12,792 bases of DNA from NCBI GenBank assembly GCA_947372575.1, contig CANBUF010000018.1, positions 1 through 12,792 of the forward strand. Direction: 5' to 3'. Shown here in pieces: positions 1 through 8,137 of the stretch. Within the stretch, counting starts at the first letter, position 1. Every line of letters starts with the position of its first letter. The notes under the pieces were generated by a model, which was not told the origin of the DNA, searched no databases, and saw only the letters and a list, made by a program, of their open reading frames with translations. Made by a program: the position numbers and the translations under genes. The DNA comes from Alcaligenaceae bacterium (lineage in GTDB: Bacteria; Pseudomonadota; Gammaproteobacteria; Burkholderiales; Burkholderiaceae).

Positions 1-1
1 T

Positions 2-370
2 GATTTTATATCTGCGTTACCAGAGGGCTATCAAAGTTTTCTGGGTGAACGAGGCGTGCGCCTGTCTGGCGGACAAAAGCAACGCATCTCCATTGCCCGT
101 GCGATGCTTAAAAATCCTACGATCCTGCTGCTCGATGAGGCAACTTCGGCGCTGGACGCTGAATCTGAACGTCAGGTGCAGCAAGCGTTAAATATATTGC
201 TACCAGGCAAAACATCTCTGATCATCGCGCATCGACTCGCCACAATATTGCGTGCGGATCAGATTGTTGTGATCGATGCTGGGAGAATTGTCGAGCAAGG
301 CACACATCACCAGTTACTTGAGAAGTCCGGTCTGTATGCCCGCCTGGCCAAACTCCAATTTTCAAATTAA
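2..370 (+). CDS. ABC exporter ATP-binding/permease protein, 3' fragment
   Basis: Only the last 122 codons are in the window; the gene begins upstream and the frame is open to the left edge. The fragment is the second half of a nucleotide-binding domain: the signature motif LSGGQ (fragment residues 21-25), Walker B LLLDE followed by the D-loop SALD (about 42-52), and the switch histidine in IIAHR (about 77). The [19 protein letters not shown] context and the ending ([20 protein letters not shown]) are typical of exporter half-transporters of the MsbA/multidrug type, where the ATPase is fused behind a six-helix membrane domain; that membrane part is not visible here. It would power export of a lipid, drug or peptide across the inner membrane. 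The stop codon overlaps that of the convergent nitroreductase gene by 4 bp. Subfamily and substrate cannot be assigned from the fragment. Confidence 0.93.
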   Translation, partial: DFISALPEGYQSFLGERGVRLSGGQKQRISIARAMLKNPTILLLDEATSALDAESERQVQQALNILLPGKTSLIIAHRLATILRADQIVVIDAGRIVEQGTHHQLLEKSGLYARLAKLQFSN

Positions 371-1026
371 TACCATCGCGTAAAAGAATCGATCTCCTCG
401 CGCGTACTGCTGTAAATGTTCAGGGGTGCTGTCTCGTCGGCGTAACCGAGTGACATACCCACCAACAGTTTTTTAGAAGGCGGTATATCCAGAAAATCCC
501 GGACTGCATCCGGGTAATTTGCAAGCGAAGCCTGCATGCAGGTGCTCAGCCCCATGCCATGCGCAGCAAGTGACAGGCTTTGAATAAAAATCCCCATGTC
601 CAGCGTTGACCAGGGCCCGAGCGACTCATCCATAAAAAAGAACAAGACGCAGGGCGCATCAAAAAACTTGAAATTCATCAGTCTGAGTTCATTGCGGCGT
701 TGCGTATCGTCGCGACCCACTCCAAGCGCCTCAAATCTGCGGGCGCCATGCACTTTTGTGCGTTGAGCGATTTCGTCTGGCCAGTACACAGGCGCAGGGA
801 CATCTGAGGTGCTTGGCGTTGCCGCGGCAGCTAATCCGTAGAGGATATCGCTTAAGGCATTGCGCTTGTCTCCTGTGACGACTGCGACCTCCCAGGGTTG
901 GGAGTTTGTGTAAGAGGGGCTGCGACTCGCGGCATGCAGGATAGTCTCGAGCGTATCGTTTGAAACGGGGGTTTGTTTAAAACCACGGCAACTGCTGCGA
1001 CTGATTAATCCCTGGATTAATTCCAT
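367..1026 (-). CDS. Nitroreductase family protein (FMN-dependent oxidoreductase)
   Basis: A 219-residue protein of the NfsB/PnbA-like nitroreductase fold, expected to bind FMN as a dimer in the cytoplasm and reduce nitroaromatics, quinones or similar acceptors with NAD(P)H. Visible family features are the N-terminal phosphate-binding stretch RSSCRGF (residues 10-16), [13 protein letters not shown] (34-46), the middle helix region [17 protein letters not shown] (157-173) and the flavin-binding end segment [11 protein letters not shown] (187-197). The frame can be extended upstream to position 1140, but the first 38 residues would be a non-family tail lying over the divergent promoter region. 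The ATG at 1026 has an AGAGGA ribosome-binding site about 6 bases upstream and starts exactly where family similarity begins, so it is chosen. The physiological substrate is unknown. It is divergent from the MmgE/PrpD gene and may share regulation with it through the palindrome at 1062-1082. Confidence 0.9.
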   Translation of the reverse strand: MELIQGLISRSSCRGFKQTPVSNDTLETILHAASRSPSYTNSQPWEVAVVTGDKRNALSDILYGLAAAATPSTSDVPAPVYWPDEIAQRTKVHGARRFEALGVGRDDTQRRNELRLMNFKFFDAPCVLFFFMDESLGPWSTLDMGIFIQSLSLAAHGMGLSTCMQASLANYPDAVRDFLDIPPSKKLLVGMSLGYADETAPLNIYSSTREEIDSFTRWY

Positions 1027-1061
1027 ATGTCCTCTGTCATGTCTTGTTATTGTTGTGTCGG

Positions 1062-1082
1062 ACCTTAGCCATCGGTTAAGGT
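1062..1082. promoter_or_regulatory. 21-bp near-palindrome, candidate operator
   Basis: ACCTTAGCC (1062-1070), spacer ATC, GGTTAAGGT (1074-1082): nine-base arms pairing at eight of nine positions. It sits in the 119-bp divergent spacer between the nitroreductase and MmgE/PrpD genes, just downstream of the best minus-strand -10 candidate, where a bound dimeric repressor would block initiation. The symmetry is seen directly; the operator role is inferred, and no regulator gene lies in the window. Confidence 0.4.
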
Positions 1083-1089
1083 GTGAAAA

Positions 1090-1119
1090 AATATAAGCGC
1101 AAAACATAAGAAAGCACAA
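1090..1119 (-). promoter_or_regulatory. Candidate sigma-70 promoter for nitroreductase
   Basis: On the minus strand TTGTGC (1119 to 1114) is followed after 18 bases by TATATT (1095 to 1090). Transcription would start near 1083, inside or beside the palindrome, giving a leader of about 57 bases to the ATG at 1026. Matches to consensus are moderate, so this is a candidate only. Confidence 0.33.
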
Positions 1120-1145
1120 GATGTTCACCGAGGAGATCAAGAAAC

Positions 1146-2657
1146 ATGTCGACTACCCAGCGCCGTAACTTTTTACGTGGACTTGCTACTGCTGCAGGTG
1201 TGGGCCAGATAGGTCCTCAGGCCCTGATTGCAGGGGCCTCAACGGTTATCGCCACGCAGGCGATTGCGGCAGGCGAGCACGCGAGCGGCTCAAAAGGTGT
1301 CGCGGCCGGTCAGACCCGTACCTTGGCGGAGTTTGCCTCGGCCCTGCGGTTCGAGGATATCCCGGCTCCGATCATTCAGCTGGCCAAAGACGCGATGACC
1401 GATACGGTTGCGACCGCGACGTTTGGTGCATCCTTGCCCTGGAGCAAGATGATTGCAGACTATGCGCGCGCGAACGGTTCAGGGGGGCGTGCGAGAATTC
1501 TTGGCGTACCTGAAGCACAGGTCCATGCTCCCGCTGCAGCACTGGCGAATGGTGCGTTTGCTCACGCGTTTGAGTTGGATAATCTGACTAAGCCGAACTC
1601 TGGCTGTCATCCTGGTGCGACAGTATTTACCGCGGCACTTGCCGCGGCGCAAGAGCGTGGATCAAGTGGCCGCGATGTGATCACCGCTTTCGTGGCAGGC
1701 GTTGAGGTCATGATTCGCATTGGGCGTGCCACCCGCCACAGTCAGGAGGAACATGGTTTTCATGCGCCGGGGACCACAGGACCATTTGGTGCTGCGGTGG
1801 CGTGTGCTCATTTGCTCGGGCTCAATGCTGAGCAAACACGCAATGCACTGGCGATTGCCGCCTCGACCGCCAGTGGGCTGCTCGAGTTTGCCAAGTCAGG
1901 GACCGGCGGCATGGTCAAGCGCCTGCATCTTGGGCGCGCGGCAGAGTCTGGAGTTCTTGCGGCGAGTCTTGCAAGTGCTGGCTTTACAGGACCAGATACC
2001 GCGATTGAAGGCGCTTTCGGATTTCTGAAGGTCTTGTGCCCGGATTACGACATGGATGCATTGACTGAAGGACTCGGTACAACATGGTTGACTCAAACCG
2101 TGATGATGAAACGCTACGCTTGCCACATCACTGCGCATACGCCGGTTGAGGGCACGTTAGCTTTGATGAAGCAATACCAGTTCAAGGGCGATGATGTCGC
2201 AGCCATCGATATCCAGGCGATTGACCGAGCCATCCGTGTCAATAGCAACGGTCAGCCAAAGGACATATTGCTTGCGCAATACAGTATTCCATTTTGTGTC
2301 GCGCTAGCGTTGTATCGCGATCCGGTTGATCCCCGTTCCTTTGATGCCTCTGCCATCGCAGATCCGAAAATCATGGGCATGGCGTCGCGGATCACTATGC
2401 GCGCACTGCCTGCGCCCGATAACCGTTCGGATATGACCAGTGTGGTCACAATTACACTGAAGGATGGTCGCATTCTTAGTCAGCGAACGACTGCATTTAT
2501 GGGGACGCCAGAGCATCCTATGGATCAGGCCGCACTGAAAGAAAAATTCCTGATGTTGACGCGAGATTTTGGTGTCGAGCATATGACGCAGGTCTTTCAA
2601 AAAATGCAAAACCTAGAACTGCAGAAAAATGTCGAATGGGTGGGCGCTTCAAATTGA
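1146..2657 (+). CDS. MmgE/PrpD family protein with twin-arginine signal
   Basis: A 503-residue member of the MmgE/PrpD family (2-methylcitrate dehydratase, cis-aconitate decarboxylase and relatives). The all-helical domain starts around residue 58 (TLAEFASAL) and shows family blocks: HAFELDNL (140-147), CHPGATV (154-160), GFHAPGTTGPFGAA (204-217), SGLLEF then KRLHLGRAAESG (258-269), GFTGP (279-283) and MKRYACHITAHTPVEG (321-336). Unlike most family members it begins with a Tat-type leader: QRRNFLRG at 5-12, a hydrophobic Ala/Gly-rich stretch to about residue 41 and a possible cleavage after AIAA. This predicts export of the folded protein to the periplasm. The ATG follows AGGAGA (1131-1136) at good spacing. 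The exact reaction is unknown: the family includes dehydratases, decarboxylases and an isomerase. The next gene in the same direction, 288 bp on, is the ABC binding protein, suggesting a role on a ligand of that system. Confidence 0.9.
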   Translation: MSTTQRRNFLRGLATAAGVGQIGPQALIAGASTVIATQAIAAGEHASGSKGVAAGQTRTLAEFASALRFEDIPAPIIQLAKDAMTDTVATATFGASLPWSKMIADYARANGSGGRARILGVPEAQVHAPAAALANGAFAHAFELDNLTKPNSGCHPGATVFTAALAAAQERGSSGRDVITAFVAGVEVMIRIGRATRHSQEEHGFHAPGTTGPFGAAVACAHLLGLNAEQTRNALAIAASTASGLLEFAKSGTGGMVKRLHLGRAAESGVLAASLASAGFTGPDTAIEGAFGFLKVLCPDYDMDALTEGLGTTWLTQTVMMKRYACHITAHTPVEGTLALMKQYQFKGDDVAAIDIQAIDRAIRVNSNGQPKDILLAQYSIPFCVALALYRDPVDPRSFDASAIADPKIMGMASRITMRALPAPDNRSDMTSVVTITLKDGRILSQRTTAFMGTPEHPMDQAALKEKFLMLTRDFGVEHMTQVFQKMQNLELQKNVEWVGASN

Positions 2658-2690
2658 GGCATTGCATGCACTTGAAGTGGGCGTGGAGGT

Positions 2691-2733
2691 ACGACTTTTG
2701 GTGTGAGTCGTTCCTTTAAGCTTTAAATTTTTT
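2691..2733 (+). terminator. Weak possible terminator after the MmgE/PrpD gene
   Basis: ACGACT (2691-2696) pairs with AGTCGT (2706-2711) around a 9-base loop; a run of six T (2728-2733) follows, but 16 bases after the stem. The short stem and distant T-run make this a poor match to an intrinsic terminator. Confidence 0.18.
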
Positions 2734-2839
2734 AATGGATTCATGGGGTTGTACGATCTTTTGCCAAGAGATTTTTTCTTGAGCTCTAGCACGCGCTGCA
2801 CTGCTTTTGAGCATGAAATGTACGATTGGATTTACCCTT

Positions 2840-2921
2840 TTCTGAGTGCTAGGATGAGGGAATATAAATAAATTTTGAGCCTGTTTTTTTATTTTGAATC
2901 ATTCTCTTCGTTCGCTATTAC
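2840..2921 (+). promoter_or_regulatory. Candidate promoter region of the ABC importer operon
   Basis: Two sigma-70-like arrangements are visible. TTCTGA (2840-2845), 17 bases, then TATAAA (2863-2868) has a good -10 but a weak -35. TTGAAT (2894-2899), 16 bases, then TATTAC (2916-2921) is more balanced and would leave a leader of only about 18 bases. The ATG at 2946 is preceded by AAGGG (2934-2938) as ribosome-binding site. Neither promoter is certain. Confidence 0.3.
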
Positions 2922-2945
2922 ATTGCTTATTCATAAGGGTGCCGC

Positions 2946-4526
2946 ATGTTTAAACGAGTGTTATCTAAGCTGATACTGGGTGCTGCCATCGCCGGTGCTA
3001 TGGTCGGAGCGCATGCCCAAGACGACAGTAAAGTCTTGCGTATCGTGCCCCAGGCAGATCTGAAAATTCTGGATCCAATCTGGACAACTGCCTTTGTCAC
3101 CCGCAATCATGGTTACATGATTTATGACACTCTGTTCGGTTTGGATGGTGAAGGTAAAGTCCAACCCCAAATGGTGGATACTTACTCCACCTCGCCGGAT
3201 GGACTCACCTGGACCTTTACCCTGCGTAAAGGTCTTGCTTTCAGTAATGGCAAGCCAGTGACTTCAGCAGATGTGATCACCTCGATCAATCGCTGGGGCA
3301 AGCGTGACGTCTTCGGACAAAAGATGTTTGAATCCATGGCGTCATTTGATGCGATTGATGACAACAGCTTCAAGATGGTCTTTAAGACACCTTTCCCAAT
3401 GGTGTTGGATGCCTTATCCAAACCGTCCGGGATTGCACCCTTCATCATGGAGAAGGCGACAGCTGAGACACCCGCGGATAAACAGGTCACGGAATATATC
3501 GGCTCGGGCCCATATGTGTTCAAGCAGGATGAGTACAGTCCTGGTTCGAAAATTGTCTACACCAAGAACACAAAATATGTTCCCCGTAGCGAACCCGCGA
3601 GCGGTACGGCTGGTGGTAAGCAAGTATTTGTCGACCGTGTCGAGTGGGTCATCTTAAAAGATGCGCAAACGATGGCGAACGCGATTTCGAACGGCGAAGT
3701 CGATCTGATCGAATGGATGCCTGCTGAGCAATATGCGGCATTCAAGGCAAACCCAAAACTCGAGCTCGTCAAGCCAACCCCTGCTGGTTTATTTGACCTC
3801 CATTTGAATCATCTGGTTCCACCCTTTGATAATCCAAAGATCGCACAAGCAGCCATCATGGCGATTAATCAGGAAGCCTTGTTGCGCGCACAATTGGTGA
3901 ATAAAGATCTTTATCGCACATGCACCTCGATCTATCCATGCGACTCAGCCCTGGCATCCTCTGATTCTGCCTACTTCACGGGCAAGCCTCAGTTTGAAGC
4001 TGCAAAAAAACTTCTTAAAGAAGCTGGCTATGACGGCAAGCCTGTGGTCCTGCTCTATCCTGCTGACTTTGCTGTGATCAACAAGTTCCCACCCGTAATG
4101 GCGCAATTGCTCAAGCAAGCAGGCTTTAACGTGGACATGCAAGCCATGGACTGGTCGTCACTGATCACCCGTCGCACCATGAAAGAGCCCGCTGACAAGG
4201 GCGGCTGGAATATGTTCATGACGGGTTGGTCAAGTGGCGACACGATGAATCCTCTGTTTTTCCCACCTCTCACAGGGAATGGAGAAAAAGGCTGGTTTGG
4301 TTGGCCGACAGACCCAAAGCTTGAGCAACTCAAGACCGATTTCTTAAAGGCCACAGATGAGGCGCAACGCAAAAAGATTGCCGCCGAGATCCAGCTAGAA
4401 GTCTACGCAACAGGGATCTTCGCACCACTGGGTAATTTTGACTTTTACTCGGTCTTGCGCAAAGGTGTGGTGACAGGGTTGATCACCGCTCCAGTCAATG
4501 TCTTCTGGAATCTCAAAAAGAATTGA
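2946..4526 (+). CDS. ABC transporter substrate-binding protein, family 5 (peptide/nickel type)
   Basis: A 526-residue periplasmic binding protein of the SBP_bac_5 (DppA/OppA-like) family, which delivers di- or oligopeptides, or other small ligands such as opines and glutathione, to the permease. Residues 1-24 form a Sec signal peptide (basic MFKR, hydrophobic core, cleavage AHA before QDD). Family blocks follow: YDTLFGLD (60-67), the long motif from TYSTSPDGLTWTFTLR (79-94) through FSNGKPVTSADVITSINRW (99-117), EYIGSGPYVF (183-192), and DNPKIAQAAIMAINQEAL (295-312). C326 and C332 (CTSIYPC) are placed for a small disulfide loop. There is no lipobox cysteine, so it should be soluble. It is the first gene of a four-gene importer operon, and the strong stem-loop after its stop may raise its expression over the permease genes. 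The ligand cannot be predicted. Confidence 0.94.
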   Translation: MFKRVLSKLILGAAIAGAMVGAHAQDDSKVLRIVPQADLKILDPIWTTAFVTRNHGYMIYDTLFGLDGEGKVQPQMVDTYSTSPDGLTWTFTLRKGLAFSNGKPVTSADVITSINRWGKRDVFGQKMFESMASFDAIDDNSFKMVFKTPFPMVLDALSKPSGIAPFIMEKATAETPADKQVTEYIGSGPYVFKQDEYSPGSKIVYTKNTKYVPRSEPASGTAGGKQVFVDRVEWVILKDAQTMANAISNGEVDLIEWMPAEQYAAFKANPKLELVKPTPAGLFDLHLNHLVPPFDNPKIAQAAIMAINQEALLRAQLVNKDLYRTCTSIYPCDSALASSDSAYFTGKPQFEAAKKLLKEAGYDGKPVVLLYPADFAVINKFPPVMAQLLKQAGFNVDMQAMDWSSLITRRTMKEPADKGGWNMFMTGWSSGDTMNPLFFPPLTGNGEKGWFGWPTDPKLEQLKTDFLKATDEAQRKKIAAEIQLEVYATGIFAPLGNFDFYSVLRKGVVTGLITAPVNVFWNLKKN

Positions 4527-4536
4527 ACATGAAACT

Positions 4537-4578
4537 CTGGCCTCAGGCGCGGATCAGTTGATCAGCCTCTGAGGCCAG
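4537..4578 (+). promoter_or_regulatory. Intercistronic stem-loop after the binding-protein gene
   Basis: CTGGCCTCAG (4537-4546) and CTGAGGCCAG (4569-4578) are a perfect 10-bp inverted repeat enclosing 22 bases, which themselves hold a small GATC/GATC hairpin (4552-4563). It lies between the stop at 4526 and the permease start at 4607. No T-run directly follows (only ATTTT at 4587-4591), so it is more likely an mRNA-stabilising or attenuating structure than a full terminator. Such structures are common after binding-protein genes and leave that protein in excess over the permease. Confidence 0.6.
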
Positions 4579-4606
4579 GCTAATAGATTTTCGGGACACT
4601 GTATTC

Positions 4607-5548
4607 ATGTTTTTTTTCATTATCCGACGTGTGTTGTCTACGATACCTGTGCTGGTCATCGTTGCCATCATCGTTTTTTTGATGTTGCGCCTGACGCCTG
4701 GAGATCCCGCTGCGTCGTTAGTTGGCAACAACGGCACCAGCGCAGATATCGCGAATATCCGCGCAAGCCTGGGTCTTGATCAACCTTTGCCTGTTCAGTT
4801 TTATAAGTGGTCATTGCAACTCCTTAAAGGCGACCTGGGCGAGTCGTATTACATGAAGCGTCCCGTCACACAATTGATTGGCCAGCGCATTGGACCAACG
4901 CTTTCTTTGTCGTTCCTGACAATGTTCGTGACGATTTTGCTTGCGGTGCCGCTTGGAGTGTTTGCCGCCTGGCGACATGGCGGTTGGCTCGATCGTGCCT
5001 TAATGGGATTTTCGGTCGTTGGTTTTTCCATTCCATCTTTCGTGATCGGGTACTTGCTCATTTGGGTAGTTGCCTTGCATTGGCAACTACTGCCCGTACA
5101 AGGCTATGTGCCGATCGCACAAGGCTTTGGAGGATGGCTGTCTCATCTCGCACTTCCGGCCTTGACGCTTTCAATTATTTATCTGGCACTGATCGCACGT
5201 GTGACGCGCGCTTCTGTCTCGGAGGCGCTCAGCGAAGACTATATCCGTACTGCGCGCTCTAAAGGTATTTCTGAATTGCGCGTACTCACCCGGCATGCTC
5301 TGGCCAATGCTGCGGTACCAATTGTGACGGTGATTGGAATCGGTGTGGGCTTACTGATTGGTGGGGTGGTTGTGACTGAAACTGTCTATGCGATCCCCGG
5401 GTTGGGGCAGCTTACTGTTGATGCTGTGCTCGGTCGTGATTTTCCGTTGATTCAGGGGATCACGCTTTTCTTTTCTTTTGTATATGTCTTGATCAATCTG
5501 CTGGTGGACTTGAGCTATGTTGTGCTTGATCCGCGGATTCGGTATTAA
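4607..5548 (+). CDS. Peptide-type ABC transporter permease (DppB-like)
   Basis: A 313-residue inner-membrane permease of the DppB/OppB/NikB group; with the DppC-like partner it forms the substrate channel. It starts with a hydrophobic helix (about 4-27) and the characteristic RLTPGDP block (28-34). LGLDQPLPVQFYKW (55-68) and GDLGESY (75-81) precede the core transmembrane domain. The coupling (EAA) loop that contacts the ATPase is EALSEDYIRTARSKG (206-220). Near the end come ETVYAIPGLGQL (258-269) and the typical DLSYVVLDPRIRY terminus (301-313). The length is normal for the family. The ATG at 4607 has only a modest ribosome-binding site (CGGGA, about 11 bases upstream), in keeping with lower expression than the binding protein. 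The DppC-like gene follows after 20 bp. Confidence 0.94.
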   Translation: MFFFIIRRVLSTIPVLVIVAIIVFLMLRLTPGDPAASLVGNNGTSADIANIRASLGLDQPLPVQFYKWSLQLLKGDLGESYYMKRPVTQLIGQRIGPTLSLSFLTMFVTILLAVPLGVFAAWRHGGWLDRALMGFSVVGFSIPSFVIGYLLIWVVALHWQLLPVQGYVPIAQGFGGWLSHLALPALTLSIIYLALIARVTRASVSEALSEDYIRTARSKGISELRVLTRHALANAAVPIVTVIGIGVGLLIGGVVVTETVYAIPGLGQLTVDAVLGRDFPLIQGITLFFSFVYVLINLLVDLSYVVLDPRIRY

Positions 5549-5568
5549 TCAAAGATGACTGTCGATCC

Positions 5569-6510
5569 ATGCCTACTCTTCGCGAATCAATCATGACTGC
5601 ACCTACGGATGCCGTAGCATCACCCGTGCGCAGAAAGCCCTTGTGGCACCGTGTACTCTGTAACTGGTCTGTGCGACTCGGTGGCGGTGTCCTGACTCTG
5701 TTAATCATTATGGCGATCTCTGCGCAATGGTTGGGCACCATCGACCCTGTTGCCATGGATCCGTCGAGTGGCAACCTATTGCCAGGTACCACGGCTGAGT
5801 TCAATAATTTATCCGGTGATTCGTTCGAACACTTTTTTGTCATGGGTACCGATAGTCTTGGGCGCGATACCTGGAGCAGAATTGCATTTGGTGCAAGAAT
5901 TTCACTCGCAGTCGGTGTTGCCGTAGCATGTCTGGCGCTCGCAGCAGGGATGCTCGTTGGAATCCTGGCAGGTTATTTCAGACGGCTCGATAACATCATT
6001 ATGCGCATCATGGATAGCGTCATGGCGATACCGAGCATTCTGTTTGCCATAACCTTGATGGCGCTTTGGCGCCCAACCTTACTAACTGTTGTTGTCGCCA
6101 TCACGATCCCAGAGATTCCGCGCGTTGCCAGACTCGTGCGTTCAATTGTGCTGTCGATTCGTGAGGAGGCCTATGTCGAGGCCGCAATTTCACTTGGGAC
6201 GCCGACGGTGATGATTCTAGTCAGACATATTTTGCCTAATGCCATCGCTCCATTACTCGTGCAGGGTACCTACGTGTGTGCCTCAGCGATTCTGGTAGAA
6301 GCCATCCTGTCATTCCTAGGCGTCGGATTGCCACCAGACATTGCAACCTGGGGCAACATCATGGCTGATGGACGCACACAATTTAATCAATTCCCCCAAA
6401 CAGTTTTGTTTCCTGGAATTTTTTTGGCCCTGACGGTGTTGTCAGTCAATATCCTGGGTGATGGATTGCGCGATACGCTGGATCCAAAGTTCAATAAGCG
6501 TGGCGGCTAA
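5569..6510 (+). CDS. Peptide-type ABC transporter permease (DppC-like)
   Basis: The second inner-membrane permease of the importer, 313 residues as annotated. It has a short cytoplasmic N-terminus with RRKPLWHRVL (21-30), a first membrane helix (about 38-56), then HFFVMGTDSLGRDTWSRIAFGAR (88-110), the standard DppC/OppC periplasmic-side motif. The EAA coupling loop is REEAYVEAAISLG (198-210) followed by RHILPN (219-224). ILSFLGVGLPPDIATWG (246-262) and NILGDGLRDTLDPK (294-307) are family end motifs. The start is uncertain: ATG codons at 5569 and 5593 are both in frame and neither has a clear ribosome-binding site; both lie before the conserved part. The gene is 20 bp after the DppB-like gene and its stop is 4 bases before the ATPase start, which supports translational coupling. 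Confidence 0.93.
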   Translation: MPTLRESIMTAPTDAVASPVRRKPLWHRVLCNWSVRLGGGVLTLLIIMAISAQWLGTIDPVAMDPSSGNLLPGTTAEFNNLSGDSFEHFFVMGTDSLGRDTWSRIAFGARISLAVGVAVACLALAAGMLVGILAGYFRRLDNIIMRIMDSVMAIPSILFAITLMALWRPTLLTVVVAITIPEIPRVARLVRSIVLSIREEAYVEAAISLGTPTVMILVRHILPNAIAPLLVQGTYVCASAILVEAILSFLGVGLPPDIATWGNIMADGRTQFNQFPQTVLFPGIFLALTVLSVNILGDGLRDTLDPKFNKRGG

Positions 6511-6514
6511 GTTC

Positions 6515-8137
6515 ATGACGCAAACAAATTCCGCAGTCTTAAAAATCGATCACTTGACGATCGATCTGCCTTCGAGTGCAGATCGACGTCACGCTGTACG
6601 AGAGATATCTTTTCAGGTCGCAAAAGGAGAAATTGTCTGTTTAGTGGGTGAGTCCGGCTCCGGGAAGTCCGTGATCGCTCAGGCTGTGATGGGCTTGCTC
6701 CCTCAGACACTTCGTCATGCCAATGGTCGTATCGATTTATTAGGCGAAAGCATTCTGGATCTCTCAGAGGACAGGCTGCGACAGTTGCGTGGGGCAAGCA
6801 TGGCGATGGTGTTTCAAGAGCCGATGACTGCCTTGAATCCCATTATGTCCTGCGGTGCCCAGGTCGATGAGATGCTCGCGCAGCATACCCACCTGAGTGC
6901 CCGCATCCGGCGAGCACGGATCATCGAAATCTTTCAACAGGTCAAGCTCCCAGACCCAGAGCGGATGTATGCCTCGTATCCGCATCAGCTTTCTGGCGGA
7001 CAGCGTCAGCGTATTGTGATTGCGATGGCGCTGATTCTCAAGCCCGCATTGCTGATTTGTGATGAACCCACCACTGCACTCGATGTCACGACGCAGGCTG
7101 AGATACTTAAACTCATTGCTGAATTGCAACGTGGCAGTGATACCGCAGTTTTGTTTATTACCCATGATCTGGGTGTCGTTGCAGAAATTGCTGATCAAGT
7201 GGTCGTGCTGCAATTAGGCGAAATGGTCGAGCAGGGTGCTACACGCCAAGTCCTGCAGCAACCGCGCGAACCTTATACGCAAATGTTGCTTGCTTCTGTG
7301 CCCGGCTTAGTGCCACGTGATCGTCCGCCTGTGCGTGAGGCGCCAGCCTTGATTCGCACGAACGGATTGGTTAAAACCTATACCTCGGGTGCCTGGCCGC
7401 GTCGCAAACATACCGTGTACGCTGCAAGCGATGTGAGCCTGCAATTGTTGCCCGGCGAAACAGTTGGAATTGTCGGGGAATCAGGCTCAGGTAAGTCGAC
7501 CGTCGCGCGATGCATCGCGCGATTGATTGAGCCGACTGCCGGTGATATTTATGCAAATGGCTTATCTGTGGCGAATTTGCAGGGCAGGGATTTAATCCCG
7601 CTCAGACGCGTGGTGCAAGTGGTATTCCAGGACCCTTATCGCTCATTGAATCCACGCCGTACTGTCGGGCAATCAATTATTGAAGGGCCCACTAATTTTG
7701 GGGTCTCGGTGGATGAGGCCTGGACGCGTGCAGAGGAACTGATGGCCCTTGTGCGACTTAAACCTGATGCGTTGCATCGTTATCCCAGCGAGTTTTCGGG
7801 TGGACAGCGTCAGAGGATATCGATTGCACGCGCACTCGCGTGTGATCCGCAAGTCCTGATCGCCGATGAGGCAGTCTCAGCACTGGATGTTTCAGTACAG
7901 GCGCAAATTCTGGATTTGCTCAACGACATTCAGCAAAAACTTCAAATTGGTATTCTTTTTATTACGCACGACTTGCGTGTGGCTAGTCAGATTTGTGATC
8001 GTGTGATTGTTATGCAGCGAGGCAAAATTGTTGAGCAAGGAGCCATTCGTGACGTGTTTGTGCATCCTCAGCACGCCTATACTCAGGCGTTACTCGCCGC
8101 GGCACCTGGCCGCGACTTTGCCTTTGGTATTGCTTAG
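6515..8137 (+). CDS. Fused dual ATP-binding protein of peptide ABC importer (DppD-DppF type)
   Basis: A 540-residue cytoplasmic ATPase in which the two nucleotide-binding subunits, separate in E. coli Dpp, are joined in one chain (as in GsiA and YejF). NBD1 has Walker A GESGSGKS (45-52), Q101, LSGGQ (159-163), Walker B LLICDE (179-184) and H217. NBD2 has GESGSGKS (321-328), Q372, FSGGQ (427-431), Walker B VLIADE (447-452) and H485. [11 protein letters not shown] (371-381) and PYTQMLL / AYTQALL after each domain are hallmarks of the oligopeptide group. Both ATP sites look intact. NBD2 has DEAVSALD where DEPVSALD is usual, a mild change. An in-frame ATG at 6458 exists but would add 19 residues from inside the DppC gene; the ATG at 6515, four bases after that gene's stop, matches the family start. 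The stop overlaps the convergent hydrolase stop by 4 bp. Confidence 0.95.
   Translation: MTQTNSAVLKIDHLTIDLPSSADRRHAVREISFQVAKGEIVCLVGESGSGKSVIAQAVMGLLPQTLRHANGRIDLLGESILDLSEDRLRQLRGASMAMVFQEPMTALNPIMSCGAQVDEMLAQHTHLSARIRRARIIEIFQQVKLPDPERMYASYPHQLSGGQRQRIVIAMALILKPALLICDEPTTALDVTTQAEILKLIAELQRGSDTAVLFITHDLGVVAEIADQVVVLQLGEMVEQGATRQVLQQPREPYTQMLLASVPGLVPRDRPPVREAPALIRTNGLVKTYTSGAWPRRKHTVYAASDVSLQLLPGETVGIVGESGSGKSTVARCIARLIEPTAGDIYANGLSVANLQGRDLIPLRRVVQVVFQDPYRSLNPRRTVGQSIIEGPTNFGVSVDEAWTRAEELMALVRLKPDALHRYPSEFSGGQRQRISIARALACDPQVLIADEAVSALDVSVQAQILDLLNDIQQKLQIGILFITHDLRVASQICDRVIVMQRGKIVEQGAIRDVFVHPQHAYTQALLAAAPGRDFAFGIA

Larger units (their letters stand above)
2658..2945. other. AT-rich intergenic region between mmgE/prpD-like and binding-protein genes
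   Basis: This 288-bp spacer has no convincing ORF. It contains a weak hairpin after the MmgE/PrpD stop, T- and A-rich tracts, and two promoter-like arrangements near its right end. Its length and composition suggest that the ABC operon has its own promoter rather than depending only on read-through. Confidence 0.6.

Noticed and set aside
1027..1140. Upstream extension of the nitroreductase reading frame (38 more residues)
   Set aside because: The added segment does not resemble the family, covers the divergent promoter and palindrome, and the ATG at 1026 has a good AGAGGA site.
2689..2825. Three copies of GTACGA (2689, 2751, 2820) upstream of the importer
   Set aside because: Six-base matches at uneven spacing (62 and 69 bp), without symmetry; expected often enough by chance.
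6458..6514. Earlier ATG for the fused ATPase
   Set aside because: It would encode 19 residues out of frame within the DppC-like gene with no family similarity; the ATG at 6515 fits the family start and the operon spacing.
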